NCBI GenBank assembly: GCA_963797335.1
Contig: CAWCOU010000007.1
Span: 226,449 to 290,448 of the forward strand
Source of the DNA: CAWCOU01 sp963797335
GTDB lineage: Bacteria; Pseudomonadota; Gammaproteobacteria; JAURND01
Reading direction: 5' to 3'
Length of the DNA stretch: 64,000 bases
The notes beneath the pieces were generated by a model, which saw nothing but the letters and a program-made list of their open reading frames with translations, ran no database searches and was not told the DNA's origin. Made by a program: the position numbers and the translations under genes. Positions 17,068 through 25,820 of this stretch are shown here, piece by piece (positions within the stretch are counted from its first letter, which is position 1; every line of letters starts with the position of its first letter).

Positions 17068-17292
17068 GCCTGATTCCGATGACCAGAGAAGAGGATGACA
17101 AAAAAATGTTGCGCTAGAAATAAACTATCGAGAAGGCAGCCATCTTTGGCCAATCCAATCGGAGAAATGGTAAAAATACACATACGTGGGTATGTTCTTG
17201 TTCACCAAATCTCCAACAAGATTGACGCAAAGCTGACTGGGAGTGTTTTACAGAGAAGGAGGGACCTGATCTGTTTGCTTCATGCGAAGTGA

Positions 17293-17520
17293 TTAAACTC
17301 TTTCCTTTTCGTCAGTTTTGTTAATGTTAGCAGCTTGTTTTCCTTTGTTTCCTTGTATTACTTCATAACTTACTTTTTGGCCTTCTAACAATGTCTTGTA
17401 TTCTTCACCCGAACTTTGAATAGCGGAAAAATGTGCAAACACATCTTCACTACCATCGTCAGGTGTGATAAAACCAAAACCTTTCGCCGAGTTGAACCAC
17501 TTTACAGTTCCTGTTGCCAT
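17293..17520 (-). CDS. Cold shock domain protein (CspA family)
   Basis: 75-residue single-stranded nucleic acid-binding protein of five beta strands. RNP1 is KGFGFITPDD and RNP2 is DVFAHFSAI. The usual C-terminal VSYEV and GKQAANI follow. Such proteins melt mRNA structure in the cold or in stationary phase. The 5' leader is AT-rich, with AGAGAG as ribosome site. Confidence 0.93.
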   Translation of the reverse strand: MATGTVKWFNSAKGFGFITPDDGSEDVFAHFSAIQSSGEEYKTLLEGQKVSYEVIQGNKGKQAANINKTDEKERV

Positions 17521-17635
17521 AAAATTTTCTCTCTTATTGATTGATGATAACTGTGTAATTGTACTACCTTCTTAGGATAATCTGCAATCTTTAAGTAGGG
17601 AAGTCTATAGGAAGTTTACTGTTAGGAGCGTTTAA

Positions 17636-18961
17636 ATGCAGTTAATTGTACAACAAACAGTCAAATTGCGCGGTTGTGTCACCGTGCCGAGTTCAAAATC
17701 ACAAAGTATCCGCGCTATCTTGTTGGCCAGTTTTTGTTGCGGCACATCAACAATTGAAAATGTGCTCGATTCCGACGATACCCAGGATGCGATTCGTGTT
17801 TGTCAATTGTTGGGCGCAACCATCGATAAACAAGGCGATAAACTTACCATCACCAGCCGGGGATTACCTCTACAGCCGGTAGCCGATGCCATTTTTACTG
17901 GCAATTCCGGAATCACCACTCGCTTCGTCATGCCTTTTTTAGGGCTGAGACAAAACGATCAACAAGCCATGACCTTGGATTGCGACGAACAAATGCGAGC
18001 ACGCCCGATACGCCCATTGGTCGAGGCATTAAGGGAATTAGGGCTGACGTGTCATTATTTGCAACAAGAGGGCACTTGCCCGGTGGCCGTTTCCGGTTTT
18101 TTAAAAGGGGGAAAAGCGGAGGTGGGCGGCATTACCTCGCAATACCTGTCGGCTTTATTATTAGCCTTACCTTGTGCGTTACAAGACAGTGAAATTACGG
18201 TCATGGATTTACACGAACGTCCTTATATCGAGATGACATTGAATTGGCTTCGTGAACAAGGCATCCATTATCATCAGCAAACGACACCCGCATCTACCCA
18301 GAAGAAACCGACCGTCAGTCGAGATGTTTTTCATATTCCGGGTGGTCAACGATACCATGCGTTTCACAAAATGATTGGCGGTGATTTTTCCTCCGCTTCT
18401 TATTTGATTGCCGCGGCGGCATTGATTCCAGGCGAAGTCATTCTGGAAGGTTTAAACATGCAAGACCCGCAAGGCGATAAACGATTGGTACCGATTCTGC
18501 AAGAGATGGGGGCCGACATACGCGTTGAACCCACCCAATTGATTATTCGTGGTGGCAAACCCTTACGAGGTGTGCGTATCGATGGTAATGAAATTCCCGA
18601 TTTATTACCGACATTGGCGGTCATCGGTAGCCAAGCTCAAGGTAAAACCGAAATCTACCATTGTGCGCAGGCGCGTATCAAAGAAACCGACCGAATTCAT
18701 TCCATGACGCAGGGACTGACGCGGATGGGAATCCGAGTCGAAGAATTGGCCGATGGCATGGTTGTGCATGCCGGCAGATTGCAAGCAGCGAAGGTGCAGG
18801 GTTTTGGTGATCATCGCACGGTGATGGCTTTGGCCCTAGCAGGTATGCTAGCCTCTGGTGAAACGCATATTGACGACGCCTTGGCGATGACGAAAACTTT
18901 TCCCGATTTCGTCACGGTCATGCAATCCCTGGGTGCGAAAATGGAATTAAGCCATGCATAG
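17636..18961 (+). CDS. aroA: 5-enolpyruvylshikimate-3-phosphate synthase
   Basis: Sixth step of the shikimate pathway, joining shikimate 3-phosphate and PEP. 441 residues. The N-terminal PSSKSQSIRAILLAS holds the substrate-binding Lys/Ser/Arg, followed by GNSGITTRF and the C-terminal IKETDRIHSM and GDHRTVMALALAG. It opens an eight-gene aromatic cluster and overlaps aroK by 8 bases, so the two are coupled. Confidence 0.95.
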   Translation: MQLIVQQTVKLRGCVTVPSSKSQSIRAILLASFCCGTSTIENVLDSDDTQDAIRVCQLLGATIDKQGDKLTITSRGLPLQPVADAIFTGNSGITTRFVMPFLGLRQNDQQAMTLDCDEQMRARPIRPLVEALRELGLTCHYLQQEGTCPVAVSGFLKGGKAEVGGITSQYLSALLLALPCALQDSEITVMDLHERPYIEMTLNWLREQGIHYHQQTTPASTQKKPTVSRDVFHIPGGQRYHAFHKMIGGDFSSASYLIAAAALIPGEVILEGLNMQDPQGDKRLVPILQEMGADIRVEPTQLIIRGGKPLRGVRIDGNEIPDLLPTLAVIGSQAQGKTEIYHCAQARIKETDRIHSMTQGLTRMGIRVEELADGMVVHAGRLQAAKVQGFGDHRTVMALALAGMLASGETHIDDALAMTKTFPDFVTVMQSLGAKMELSHA

Positions 18962-19514
18962 GCGAGGCAGGCAAATTGTCTTGATTGGTTTTAAACACGT
19001 CGGCAAAACCCAAGTAGGCAAACGTTTAGCCCGTCGGTTAAGAAAACCCTTCACTGATCTCGATCGGCAAATAGAGAAAGTCTATGCTGATACCTTTGAT
19101 GAAGCACTGAGCAGTCGCCAAATCATGCAAAGACACGGCGAAGATTTTTTTCGTCGGCTGGAGACTAAAGTATTGCGACAGACATTGACAGGTCCGTCCG
19201 GAGTTCTGGCCACTGGTGGCGGCACCCCACTACGGACTAAGAATCAATGGCTATTAAAAAAACACCAAATCATCTATATTCAGGCACCAGCTGAGTTAAT
19301 TTTTGAACGGATTATGCGCCGCGGCCGTCCGGCATTTTTCCCTGAGCATATCGACCCGCTGCTTAGTTTTCAGAAATTGTGGGCTGCACGTGAACCGATT
19401 TATCGAAGCCTAAACGCCGTAGTGGTTGAAAATAAGGATTCGGTGACCGATACAGTGGAACAAATTGTCCAAAAACTTGCCAGAAAAGCGCCGGGCGTTG
19501 CTCCTCCCAAATAG
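18954..19514 (+). CDS. aroK: Shikimate kinase
   Basis: Phosphorylates shikimate, the step before AroA. 186 residues. The P-loop is GFKHVGKT (about residues 13-20), the shikimate-binding Asp is in FTDLDRQIE, an Arg in FFRRLE and the Gly motif in ATGGGTPL. The ATP lid is in RGRPAFF. The last residues (KAPGVAPPK) fall close to a CCTTCTCCC repeat. It overlaps aroA by 8 bases. Confidence 0.92.
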   Translation: MHRRGRQIVLIGFKHVGKTQVGKRLARRLRKPFTDLDRQIEKVYADTFDEALSSRQIMQRHGEDFFRRLETKVLRQTLTGPSGVLATGGGTPLRTKNQWLLKKHQIIYIQAPAELIFERIMRRGRPAFFPEHIDPLLSFQKLWAAREPIYRSLNAVVVENKDSVTDTVEQIVQKLARKAPGVAPPK

Positions 19515-19520
19515 AAAAGG

Positions 19521-19640
19521 TTCCTTCTCCCCGTGTGGGCATAGGCGTCAACTTAAGGAAAAAACTCCTTCTCCCCCTGTGGGAGAAGGATATATTTAGA
19601 AAATTTGAATTATTCAACAACGCTCCGTGTGGGAGAAGGA
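19521..19640. repeat. Cluster of CCTTCTCCC/GGGAGAAGG repeat fragments
   Basis: Three partial copies (CCTTCTCCCCGTGTGGG, CCTTCTCCCCCTGTGGGAGAAGG and CCGTGTGGGAGAAGGAG) lie in the 284-base gap between aroK and the DAHP synthase gene. The central copy is a complete hairpin. Together they probably separate the two transcripts. Confidence 0.6.
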
Positions 19641-19736
19641 GTTTTCTTACATGTGTATAAACTGATGGCATTCAATGCCAGGAAGACTGGTCTATAGAGG
19701 ATGCAAGCATTTATATGATGATTGATGAAAAGTACT

Positions 19737-19764
19737 TTGTAACACTTTCCTACTATACTATAAA
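19737..19764 (+). promoter_or_regulatory. Predicted promoter of the DAHP synthase-aroB run
   Basis: TTGTAA (19737-19742) and TATAAA (19759-19764) are 16 bases apart and 35 bases before the start codon of the DAHP synthase gene. The second half of the aromatic cluster thus probably has its own promoter. Confidence 0.5.
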
Positions 19765-19798
19765 GAATTAGCAACAGCAGAAAAACGGGCCCGATCAC

Positions 19799-20845
19799 AT
19801 GAACTATACCATCATCAAAAAATTACCCCTCACAGAAGAAATTCTTCGCGCCATCCCATTGTCTGACCAAGGTTACCGGTCTGTCGCGCAACATCGACAA
19901 GAGGTGAAAAATATCTTGGAAGGTAAAGACCCCCGCTTATTAATGATCGTCGGCCCTTGCTCAGCATGGCCAAAAGAAGCGGTCTTCCAATATGCACAAA
20001 AATTACTCACTCTCAATGACCAAGTAAAACATGCGCTGAAATTAGTCATGCGAGTTTACATCCAAAAACCACGCACCACGAAAGGGTGGACTGGGCCGAT
20101 TAATCAGCCGGACCCATTTGGTTACCCAGACATCGAAGCGGGTATTTATTACACCCGAGACATGATGGTGAAAATCATAGAAATGGGTTTAGCCATTGCC
20201 GATGAAGCTTTATTTACACATAACGCCAGTGCGTTTATCGAACTCTTATCTTGGGTGGCCATTGGTGCGCGCAGTGCCGAAGATCAAGAGCATCGTATTT
20301 TTGCGTCTGGCATTGATTGCGCCGTCGGTTTAAAAAATCCCACCCATGGATCATTGGCGGTGGCCGTTAACAGCCTGATTGCCGCGCAACATCCGCATGT
20401 GGCCGTTTTGGATGGTTATGAAGTGCAAACCAACGGCAATGCCCATGCCCATATGGTGCTGCGTGGCAGCCAATCAGGACCGAATTATTCGGTGCCGCAT
20501 TTGGCAGAGGTAGCGAAGTTAATGGCTACTCATCAAATCAAAAACCCCGCGGTCATTATTGATGCCAGCCACGACAATTGTTTGGTGGCGGGTAAAAAAG
20601 ATTATCACCTGCAATCGCAAGTGGTCTTAGAAGTATTGAAGAGCTTGCAATCTGAGCAAGCGCTTCGCCCGTTAGTCAAAGGTTTTATGTTGGAGAGTTT
20701 TATTCGAGAAGGTGCGCAAAAATTGGATCCACTGAATCCCCAGGCATTGGATATCACCGGTTTGTCGATCACTGACCCGTGTTTGAGTTGGGAAAGCACA
20801 GAGGCATTATTATTAGAACTCGCGCAGCGTGTTAGCCCGACATGA
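19799..20845 (+). CDS. aroF: 3-deoxy-7-phosphoheptulonate (DAHP) synthase, class I
   Basis: First committed step of the shikimate pathway: PEP plus erythrose 4-phosphate. 348 residues, close to the E. coli AroF/G/H length. IVGPCSAWPKEAV has the metal-binding Cys, MRVYIQKPRTTKGWTGPINQPD binds PEP, and DASHDNC binds metal near the C-terminus. AroF/G/H isoenzymes differ in which amino acid inhibits them; I cannot assign that here, so the symbol is a convention. Its end overlaps aroB by 4 bases. Confidence 0.9.
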   Translation: MNYTIIKKLPLTEEILRAIPLSDQGYRSVAQHRQEVKNILEGKDPRLLMIVGPCSAWPKEAVFQYAQKLLTLNDQVKHALKLVMRVYIQKPRTTKGWTGPINQPDPFGYPDIEAGIYYTRDMMVKIIEMGLAIADEALFTHNASAFIELLSWVAIGARSAEDQEHRIFASGIDCAVGLKNPTHGSLAVAVNSLIAAQHPHVAVLDGYEVQTNGNAHAHMVLRGSQSGPNYSVPHLAEVAKLMATHQIKNPAVIIDASHDNCLVAGKKDYHLQSQVVLEVLKSLQSEQALRPLVKGFMLESFIREGAQKLDPLNPQALDITGLSITDPCLSWESTEALLLELAQRVSPT

Positions 20846-21951
20846 AAACGCTTCACGTTAAAATCCCCCCCGTTCCGTCGCGATCGTATGCTTGTTATAT
20901 TGACGACGGTTTACTACAAGATCCAATAACCGTTCAACGCATTGCTAACTATGGTCAAGCCATCGTGATGATTACCGATCACCATGTGAAAAAACGCTAT
21001 GCCGAAGATTTCGCAAAACGATTACGTCAGCACGGTTGTCAGGTTTGGCTGCTCTCATTTCCGGCGGGTGAAAAATCAAAAAGTCAGAAGACCAAACAAA
21101 AATTAGAACAGAAAATGCTCAGTCACCACTTGGATCGTCAAACCCTTTGCCTGGCCGTCGGGGGTGGGGTGGTCGGTGATATGGCCGGTTTTATTGCCGC
21201 TACCTATCAACGGGGTATTGCTTATATACAAATACCGACCACGTTATTAGCCATGGTCGATAGCAGCGTCGGTGGCAAAACAGCGATCGATACACCGCAG
21301 GGAAAAAATTTAATTGGTTGTTTCTGGCAGCCGCAGGCTGTGTTTGCCGATATCGCGTGTTTAAAAACTCTGTCAATTCGCCAATATAATGCCGGTTTGG
21401 TGGAAGCCATCAAGATGTTCCTCACCCACGACGTGCGCAGTTTTCGTTACGCCGCTAAAAATTTACCGCGAATATTACAACGTGATCCTGCGGCATTAAA
21501 ACAAATCATTTATCGTGCCATCAAAATTAAAGCCTCAGTAGTACGTACCGATGAAAAAGAACAGAATTATCGGCAGGTACTAAATTTTGGTCATACCATA
21601 GGCCATGCCTTGGAACATTTAAGTCATTATCGGTTATTGCATGGTCATGCCGTCGGTCTTGGTATTTTAGTGGAAGCCAAAGTAGCGGAATTACTGGGTC
21701 GATTACCCAGTGACCACTATGTTATGATACTGGCTATGTTGGCTAAATTGGGTATTACCCCATACGCATTGCAATCATTTACTGTACAAAAAATAATCGA
21801 GGCGACGAAAGCGGATAAGAAGAATAAAGCGGGAAAAGTGTATTACGTGTTACTGGAGAAACTGGGAAAAGTATACAGCGAAAAAAATGTGTATGCACAC
21901 CCCGTTGCCGATAAAGTAATCAAACAAGCATTAGTGGAATTATTGAAATAA
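20842..21951 (+). CDS. aroB: 3-dehydroquinate synthase
   Basis: NAD- and Zn-dependent cyclisation of DAHP. 369 residues. The NAD-binding motif is GGGVVGDMAGFIAATYQRG, with VDSSVGGKTAID following. Zn ligands lie in the VEAIK region and NFGHTIGHALEH. It is translated directly after the DAHP synthase (ATGA overlap), so consecutive enzymes are made together. Confidence 0.95.
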   Translation: MKTLHVKIPPVPSRSYACYIDDGLLQDPITVQRIANYGQAIVMITDHHVKKRYAEDFAKRLRQHGCQVWLLSFPAGEKSKSQKTKQKLEQKMLSHHLDRQTLCLAVGGGVVGDMAGFIAATYQRGIAYIQIPTTLLAMVDSSVGGKTAIDTPQGKNLIGCFWQPQAVFADIACLKTLSIRQYNAGLVEAIKMFLTHDVRSFRYAAKNLPRILQRDPAALKQIIYRAIKIKASVVRTDEKEQNYRQVLNFGHTIGHALEHLSHYRLLHGHAVGLGILVEAKVAELLGRLPSDHYVMILAMLAKLGITPYALQSFTVQKIIEATKADKKNKAGKVYYVLLEKLGKVYSEKNVYAHPVADKVIKQALVELLK

Positions 21952-22024
21952 TGTAGCTGCCCCCCCCCAAGTTGGGGAGCGGGACGACGTGCGAGAAGTT
22001 ACGAAATAATTTTTGGATGAAACA

Positions 22025-23104
22025 ATGGCAGGTAATACTTTCGGGCAATTATTTAAAATAACCACTTGCGGCGAATCGCACGGCGGCGCCGTAGGTGTTA
22101 TCGTCGATGGCTGCCCAGCCGGCCTAGCCATTAGCGCCGAAGAAATTCAACAAGAATTGGATAGGCGCAAACCAGGGCAAAGCCACATCACCACGCCGCG
22201 AAAGGAAGAGGATAAAATTCATATTCTCTCCGGAGTTTTTGAGGGTAAAACCACAGGTACCCCCATTTTATTAGTGGCGTATAATAAAGACATGCGGCCG
22301 CAGGATTACGACGAACTCAAAAAAATATATCGTCCCTCTCACGCGGATTTTACTTATCTGATGAAATATGGCTTACGCGATTACCGCGGTAGTGGTCGTG
22401 CCAGCGCGCGTGAGACATTGGCCAGAGTTGCTGCCGGTGCAATCGCCAAAAAATATTTGCGGCAATCGCTGCACATGGAAATTTTTAGTTTTGTTGAGCA
22501 AGTGGGGGAGATTGCCACCGCTATCGATTACCGTAACGTGACCACTTCGGCTATAGAAGCAAATGTGATGCGCTGCCCAGACCCTGCTGTAGCTGAAAAA
22601 ATGATTGCCTTGGTAGAAGATGTAAAAGAAGCCAATGACTCGATTGGTGGCATCATCAAAGGCATTATCCGCCATGTGCCGGTTGGCTTAGGCGAACCCG
22701 TGTTCGATAAATTACCCGCTGATTTAGCGAAAGCCATGATGAGTATCAACGCGGTGAAAGGTTTTGAAATTGGTTCAGGTTTTGCCGGCGTTAGCCTGCG
22801 GGGCAGTCAGCATAATGATCCGTTCGTGATGGAACAAGACCGAGTACGAATGAAAACGAATTACGCCGGCGGTACGCTGGGCGGTATTTCTACCGGTGAA
22901 GATATTTATTTCCGAGTGGCGTTTAAACCGGTTGCCACCATCAGCCAACCTCAACAAACGGTGACCGTCGATCAAAAAACCGTGACCTTATCGGCGACCG
23001 GCCGACACGATCCTTGCGTATTACCACGAGCCGTGCCCATCGTCGATGCCATGGCAGCACTGGTGATGATGGATCATTATTTACGTCAAAAAGTACAAAC
23101 TTAG
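22025..23104 (+). CDS. aroC: Chorismate synthase
   Basis: Makes chorismate from EPSP using reduced FMN. 359 residues from the ATG at 22025, with GGATGA upstream. Family signatures are GESHGGAVGVIVDGCPAG at the N-terminus, RPSHADFTY, and GRHDPCVLPRAVPIV near the C-terminus. A short poly-C/REP fragment separates it from aroB, and the next gene starts 8 bases after its stop. Confidence 0.96.
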   Translation: MAGNTFGQLFKITTCGESHGGAVGVIVDGCPAGLAISAEEIQQELDRRKPGQSHITTPRKEEDKIHILSGVFEGKTTGTPILLVAYNKDMRPQDYDELKKIYRPSHADFTYLMKYGLRDYRGSGRASARETLARVAAGAIAKKYLRQSLHMEIFSFVEQVGEIATAIDYRNVTTSAIEANVMRCPDPAVAEKMIALVEDVKEANDSIGGIIKGIIRHVPVGLGEPVFDKLPADLAKAMMSINAVKGFEIGSGFAGVSLRGSQHNDPFVMEQDRVRMKTNYAGGTLGGISTGEDIYFRVAFKPVATISQPQQTVTVDQKTVTLSATGRHDPCVLPRAVPIVDAMAALVMMDHYLRQKVQT

Positions 23105-23112
23105 TGAAACAT

Positions 23113-23685
23113 ATGCCTACAAAAAAACAATTTACCTTAGGAGTTTCTGGCGACATCGGTTCTTTTTCCGAAGAGGCGGCTTTATTGTATGCGCATCGCA
23201 CCGGCCACAAATATACGCTAGTTTATCTAATGGATATGGAAGGCGTATTGAATGCAGTGGAACGAAAAAAAGTGGATCTGGGTATTTTTCCGGTGGTTAA
23301 TTTTCGCGGTGGTTTAGTGTCTGCGGCGTTTAAAGCCATGGGCAGACACCTGTTTACTCCGGTAGATGAGGTGTGGTTGGATGTTCACCAATGCTTGTTG
23401 GCACAACCTGGGGTATCGATCCAGCAAATTAGAAAAGTAGTGTCACATCCACAAGCATTGGCGCAATGTCAGCATTATCTGCAACGAGAATGTAAGAAAG
23501 CCATTTGGGTGGAATGGTCGGATACCGCAAAAGCGGCACGCGATCTAAAAGAAAAAAAATTGACGCGCTATTGTGCGGTGATTGCGTCAGAACAAGCCGC
23601 TAACCTTTACGGGTTACAGGTGCTGGCACGAAATATTCAAGACAACCACCCCAATTTAACCGCCTTTATTGTTGTTAAAAGCTAA
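23113..23685 (+). CDS. pheA: Prephenate dehydratase domain protein
   Basis: Predicted to turn prephenate into phenylpyruvate. 190 residues: only the dehydratase domain, without the chorismate mutase and ACT regulatory domains of E. coli PheA. The N-terminus GVSGDIGSFSEEAA fits the family. The catalytic TRF motif near the end reads T-A-F (LTAFIVVKS), keeping the essential Thr but losing the Arg. It may be active but insensitive to phenylalanine, or altered in activity. It sits between aroC and tyrA. Confidence 0.8.
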   Translation: MPTKKQFTLGVSGDIGSFSEEAALLYAHRTGHKYTLVYLMDMEGVLNAVERKKVDLGIFPVVNFRGGLVSAAFKAMGRHLFTPVDEVWLDVHQCLLAQPGVSIQQIRKVVSHPQALAQCQHYLQRECKKAIWVEWSDTAKAARDLKEKKLTRYCAVIASEQAANLYGLQVLARNIQDNHPNLTAFIVVKS

Positions 23686-23698
23686 CTAGGAAGGTTTT

Positions 23699-24439
23699 AT
23701 GAAATTTGGCATCGTCGGTTTTGGTCGTTTTGGTGCACTCATGGCTGAGGCATTATTGCCGTATGGCACAGTGCAAGTCTGTGATAAAAATTTTGTTAAG
23801 GCCACACCACCGCCAGGTATTCAATTCACCACGTTGGCCGAGGTGGCGAAAGCCGATATCGTTTTCTTGTTTACCCCCATTTCTGAATTGGCGATTTGCT
23901 GTCAACAAATCAAGGCGCATTTACGTCCAGACGCATTGGTGGTGGATGGTTGTTCGGTCAAAGTCTATCCACTAGAAGTTATGGAGCAACATTTAGCGCC
24001 CACTCAGCCATTTATTGGTACGCATCCTTTATTTGGCCCTGACTCCGTTCAGAATAGCGGTGGTTTGGCCAATCACAAAATTGTCATCTGCAAAGGCCGA
24101 TGTTCAGACCAAGCGCAGGCCCAATTAGAAGAATTATTCCAAAAAATGGGCCTACGGGTTTTACATGCCACAGCCGACGAACACGATAAACAAATGGCGC
24201 ATTCGCAGGCATTAGTGCATTTTATTGGTCGGGGACTCGGTGCGCTGGATTTGCATTCGCAAGAATTAGCCACCCCGGATTTTCAGGCATTAGTGAATAT
24301 CAATAAAATGGTGGTCAACGACTCGTGGCGATTATTTTTAGATATGCACCAATACAATTCCTATGCTAAAAGTATTCGTCAAAAACTGATTCATCAATTG
24401 TTGCAGATAGAGAAGGCCATCGATCATGCCAAAACTTGA
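23699..24439 (+). CDS. tyrA: Prephenate dehydrogenase
   Basis: NAD(P)-dependent oxidation of prephenate on the way to tyrosine. 246 residues. Rossmann motif GIVGFGRFGALMA at the N-terminus, then VVDGCSVK, IGTHPLFGPDS (substrate His), and H-S-Q-A-L-V-H-F-I-G, as in TyrA proteins. A mutase or ACT domain is absent. AGGAAGG precedes the ATG. Its end overlaps the chorismate mutase gene by 14 bases. Confidence 0.9.
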   Translation: MKFGIVGFGRFGALMAEALLPYGTVQVCDKNFVKATPPPGIQFTTLAEVAKADIVFLFTPISELAICCQQIKAHLRPDALVVDGCSVKVYPLEVMEQHLAPTQPFIGTHPLFGPDSVQNSGGLANHKIVICKGRCSDQAQAQLEELFQKMGLRVLHATADEHDKQMAHSQALVHFIGRGLGALDLHSQELATPDFQALVNINKMVVNDSWRLFLDMHQYNSYAKSIRQKLIHQLLQIEKAIDHAKT

Positions 24440-24689
24440 AATATTGCGCGCTGAAATTGCTCAAATCGATCACCAGATTATTCAGCAATTAGCGGAACGA
24501 CAGAAAAGGGTGCTCGCTATCGGTCAATTAAAAGCGCAAACGGGCCGGGCCATACGCGACGTGGCCTATGAAAAACAATTGCTGAAACATTATGAAGAAT
24601 TGAGCGCCCAACAGGGTTTAAATGTCGACTACATAAAACGCATATTTAAAGTGATTATGCATTTTTCTCGTCAGTCACAGCAATTATGA
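24426..24689 (+). CDS. Chorismate mutase, AroQ type
   Basis: 87-residue, all-helical enzyme converting chorismate to prephenate. The start L-R-A-E-I-A-Q-I-D-H-Q-I-I and the R-x-x-x-V-x-x-I-G-x-L-K motif carry the expected catalytic Arg and Lys. It is a free-standing mutase, which fits with the single-domain PheA and TyrA made just before it. It is the last gene of the cluster. Confidence 0.9.
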   Translation: MPKLEILRAEIAQIDHQIIQQLAERQKRVLAIGQLKAQTGRAIRDVAYEKQLLKHYEELSAQQGLNVDYIKRIFKVIMHFSRQSQQL

Positions 24690-24715
24690 ATCTGCTATTA
24701 AAAATGTTTAGTGGC

Positions 24716-25177
24716 TCAATGAGTGGTTGAAGTACCGGTAAAAGGTATGAGCGTTGGCATGTCAGTAACGCCAGCGTAAAAGGCAAGTACCTTCACAGGT
24801 TCACCATCGGTAATGGCGGTATGCACCGTATTCACCACCCCGGCCAGCACATCGCCTGGTTTTAAAGTTCTGCTCAAACCACTGTCTTTGAGTTCAATTC
24901 GAAGCGTTCCCGAAACCACATAGGCAAGGTAAGGCATAGGATGGAGATGCCATTGCAAGGTAGTATGCGCAGGAATATTGATTTCCAAAAGAGTAAGTTC
25001 GGGTTGACCCTTGGGATAGCCGGTGTATTTGACACCATTCCAACTATGGTCAGTCTTAAGCAGTACAGTGGAGAAATTACTGACGGGAACGGCCGTGTCT
25101 ACTGCATAGGCACAAGAGGTATTTAGCCAGACAAACGCACCTAGCAAAAAAGACACATATTTTTTGGATGATAACAT
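24716..25177 (-). CDS. Exported cupin-domain protein
   Basis: 153 residues with a signal peptide (ends near CAYA-VDT) and a single cupin barrel. Motif 1 is TTLQWHLHPMPYLAYVVSG, with the two metal-binding His but without the usual Glu. Motif 2 is KPGDVLAGVVNTVHTA, with the third His. Such proteins may bind metal or a small ligand in the periplasm. The substrate is unknown. Confidence 0.75.
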   Translation of the reverse strand: MLSSKKYVSFLLGAFVWLNTSCAYAVDTAVPVSNFSTVLLKTDHSWNGVKYTGYPKGQPELTLLEINIPAHTTLQWHLHPMPYLAYVVSGTLRIELKDSGLSRTLKPGDVLAGVVNTVHTAITDGEPVKVLAFYAGVTDMPTLIPFTGTSTTH

Positions 25178-25304
25178 GACAAACTCCTGTTAGTTGAGAC
25201 CTTCCATCACTTCAAAAGAGAGCTGGTTTGGGCTCCGCTTTCTACCCATCACGGATTGTATTCAAGTTTAATGCAGCCAGGGCCTATCGTCAATTAGCCA
25301 AGGG

Positions 25305-25433
25305 AGCAGAGTCTAGGGGTCAAGTCTGGATTTCTGCCTTCAGAGTCTAGGGGTCAAGTCTGGATTTCTGCCTTCGAACGCAAATGGCTGATTTTATGAA
25401 AATAAGGCAGAAATCTAGACTTGACCCCTAGGG
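25305..25433. repeat. GGGGTCAAGTCT repeat cluster beside tRNA-Val
   Basis: A 34-base unit beginning AGAGTCTAGGGGTCAAGTCT is tandemly duplicated (about 25307-25374). A third, inverted copy starting AAGGCAGAAATCTAGACTTG follows at 25404-25431, so the cluster can fold into a long hairpin. GGGGTCAAGTCT/TTCTGCC units resemble REP sequences mobilised by IS200-like RAYT transposases. No transposase gene is present here. Confidence 0.7.
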
Positions 25434-25503
25434 TGACTAGGGAAGCAAGACAAAAATCATTGCGTTCGTGGCGGGGCAATGCTATTTTAACCAACCTGTT
25501 CGT

Positions 25504-25578
25504 AGGCACGTAGCTCAGTGGTAGAGCACCACCTTGACATGGTGGTGGTCGGTGGTTCGATCCCACTCGTGCCTACCA
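25504..25578 (+). tRNA. tRNA-Val (anticodon GAC)
   Basis: A full cloverleaf: acceptor AGGCACG/CGTGCCT, D arm GCTC/GAGC, anticodon arm CCACC-TTGACAT-GGTGG with anticodon GAC, T arm with TTCGATC, and an encoded ACCA end. Confidence 0.95.
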
Positions 25579-25820
25579 AAGAATCTATTAAAATCAGCCA
25601 TTTTAAAAAATAAAAATTCTTGCTTAATTTCTTATGTGCCTAAATGTGACGGAAATTCGATCTGCCGTACTTCTTAACTGGTGGTTAGTAGTGGGCATAT
25701 CGTAGCCCCATCTTATAGCTAGACCATTTGACGCCTACAAGGGTCATTCTTGCGAGGGCACCGCTTATGCGTAATGACCGCAATGACATCTTAATAAATC
25801 CAACTCTAAAGATCATTCAT

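Noticed and set aside
17095..17292. 65-codon plus-strand frame between pyrF and the cold shock gene
   Set aside because: It has no ribosome site, no recognisable domain and a composition unlike real proteins here, and it fills the gap opposite the 3' end of the cold shock gene.
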